Of a DNA stretch of 6,083 nucleotides, positions 5,178 to 6,083 are shown in pieces. The DNA lies in the NCBI GenBank assembly GCA_900542385.1, contig UQNP01000109.1:1-6083 (forward strand), read 5' to 3'. Below the pieces are notes generated by a model. That model saw nothing but the letters and a program-made list of their open reading frames with translations, was not told where the DNA came from and searched no databases. Each line of letters starts with the position of its first letter. The stretch's first letter is position 1. The position numbers were made by a program, and so were the translations under genes. Origin of the DNA: an uncultured Eubacterium sp. (GTDB lineage: Bacteria > Bacillota > Clostridia > Peptostreptococcales > Anaerovoracaceae).

Positions 5178-5894
5178 TTAACAGCCGTCCTTTTTCTTCA
5201 TTTTCAGAAGCTCCTCCTTACGCTGCGGATCTATCCTGCGACTTTCTCTCGCTTTCTGTATTGCTTTGTTGTGTGTAAAAATATCAAGGCCCGCACCTTT
5301 GATAAATTCAACAGTCTTATCGTAAAACTTTACGAAGCATATCGAAAGAAGCCATGCATTCGCCATTTTAGCATAATAGCCTTCATGCTTTATATTTTTT
5401 GAAATTTCAAGAACTCTGTCTATATATTCCTCATCTATGTAATATCCCGTGAGCATCACAAGTGCAAACCTCACGTCAAACTCGCGCTCACTGCTCAAAT
5501 ATTTTTTCAAAAAATCGTAGGTTTCTTTCTTATATTTTTTAACTTCTTTCAATCCTCCGCAAAATACATCGCATATCCCCCAGTTTCTTATATGAGGGAC
5601 AAACTCCTCTATCATTGAAAAAAACTTTTCACGATCGGGATTTTTGCAAAGTCCTATGAGCATACCTCTGAGCATGATTTCCTCATAGTACTCATTTTTC
5701 AAACATCCAAATACCTCATCAAGGTTTTCTTTTTCAGAGCGGTATAATCCTTTTGCGTAATTTCTAAGCACGGGAACTCTTATCCCTATTATCTTTTCTT
5801 CTCCCGGCACAAGTTTACGATGAAATTCTGCGTATTCTTCATCTCTGAGATCGAACAAGTCTTTTCTTATATCATCTCCTCTAATTTCTGCCAT
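5178..5894 (-). CDS. AlkD-family DNA alkylation repair protein (HEAT-repeat DNA glycosylase)
   Basis: AlkD-type glycosylases remove N3- and N7-alkylated purines from DNA without flipping the base, using a superhelix of HEAT-like repeats. At 238 residues this protein matches the Bacillus cereus AlkD length (about 237). Family blocks seen are IRKDLFDLRDEEYAEFHRKL (9-28), IIGIRVPVLRNYAKGL (35-50), RNWGICDVFCGGLK (103-116), FDVRFALVMLTGYY (139-152), YYAKMANAWLLS (173-184) and HNKAIQKARESRRI (208-221). Trp105 and Asp109 keep the spacing of the B. cereus catalytic pair Trp109/Asp113, and Trp181 is the likely third aromatic residue, so activity is plausible. These equivalences are recalled from the literature, not computed. 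AGGAG lies 2 bases and AGAGGA about 10 bases before the ATG. The start overlaps the preceding gene by 14 bases, so the two are probably translated from one message. Confidence 0.92.
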   Translation of the reverse strand: MAEIRGDDIRKDLFDLRDEEYAEFHRKLVPGEEKIIGIRVPVLRNYAKGLYRSEKENLDEVFGCLKNEYYEEIMLRGMLIGLCKNPDREKFFSMIEEFVPHIRNWGICDVFCGGLKEVKKYKKETYDFLKKYLSSEREFDVRFALVMLTGYYIDEEYIDRVLEISKNIKHEGYYAKMANAWLLSICFVKFYDKTVEFIKGAGLDIFTHNKAIQKARESRRIDPQRKEELLKMKKKDGC

Positions 5895-6083
5895 GTCTCC
5901 TGATCCTCTTTTCTATATATTTTTCAAGTTGCTGCTTCAAAGGACTTTCTGTCTTGAACGCCAGCAAAAAGCGTTTTTTCTCTTCCAGCTCGCTTCTCTG
6001 CACAGCAAGAAACTCTTTCAATTCCTCGTACTTTATTACGATCTCTTTTTCCCTCGCAAACCTCTTTATTCCTGCCGATACCT
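5881..6083 (-). CDS. C-terminal fragment of an unrecognised charged protein
   Basis: A reading frame enters from the right edge and stays open for 66 codons to a TAG at 5883-5881. The visible part runs from VSAGIKRFAREKEIVIKYEE through VQRSELEEKKRFLL to a basic end, EKRIRRHGRN. It is rich in Lys, Glu and Arg, probably largely helical or coiled coil, with no membrane segment. I do not recognise the family. It is judged real because the base composition and ATA/AGA/AGG codon use match the neighbours, and because the stop overlaps the alkylation-repair gene by 14 bases in the ATG-within-stop arrangement common in operons. A second frame is also open for part of this stretch but ends earlier. The start lies outside the window. 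Confidence 0.7.
   Translation of the reverse strand, partial: VSAGIKRFAREKEIVIKYEELKEFLAVQRSELEEKKRFLLAFKTESPLKQQLEKYIEKRIRRHGRN

Noticed and set aside
5952..6082. Alternative minus-strand frame open from the right edge
   Set aside because: It ends at a TGA near 5952 without relation to the next gene. The frame ending at 5881 has a better codon pattern and overlaps the downstream start in operon style.

Overview
The window reads as a housekeeping translation and protein-export locus from a low-GC Gram-positive bacterium, most likely a member of the Clostridia. The reasons are the gene order (ylxM-ffh-rpsP-KH protein-rimM-trmD), frequent ATA (Ile) and AGA/AGG (Arg) codons, purine-rich Shine-Dalgarno sites close to consensus, and a textbook sigma-A promoter. 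I cannot name a genus from the sequence alone. All credible genes are on the minus strand, so transcription runs from position 6083 towards position 1.

Upstream end (6083-5178): the C-terminal tail of an unrecognised lysine/glutamate-rich protein overlaps the start of an AlkD-family DNA alkylation-repair glycosylase by 14 bases. A 59-base gap follows. It holds a near-perfect promoter (TTGACA, 17 bases, TATACT) with a 7-base inverted repeat laid over both promoter boxes.

Core operon (5118-1503): ylxM (SRP-associated helix-turn-helix protein), ffh (SRP GTPase), rpsP (ribosomal protein S16), khpA (KH-domain RNA-binding protein), rimM (30S maturation factor) and trmD (tRNA m1G37 methyltransferase). 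The genes link co-translational membrane targeting with ribosome assembly and reading-frame maintenance. Gaps are 3, 69, 15, 58 and 48 bases, with no convincing terminator. The khpA-rimM gap encodes a long stable hairpin just ahead of the rimM ribosome binding site.

Downstream end (1463-1): rplS (ribosomal protein L19) usually follows trmD in Firmicutes, but here a single-pass membrane protein of the HlyD-like adaptor class follows. It is almost contiguous with yggS/ylmE (PLP-homeostasis protein), which runs off the left edge. In Firmicutes yggS normally leads into sepF and the division cluster, so the window seems to span a join between the ffh-trmD operon and the yggS-sepF region.

No tRNA, rRNA, mobile element, CRISPR array or prophage signature was seen, and no gene-free stretch exceeds 70 bases. 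I found no clear new biological system. The points most worth a second look are the khpA-rimM hairpin, the promoter-overlapping dyad, the HlyD-like gene with its possible leaderless promoter, and the absence of rplS.
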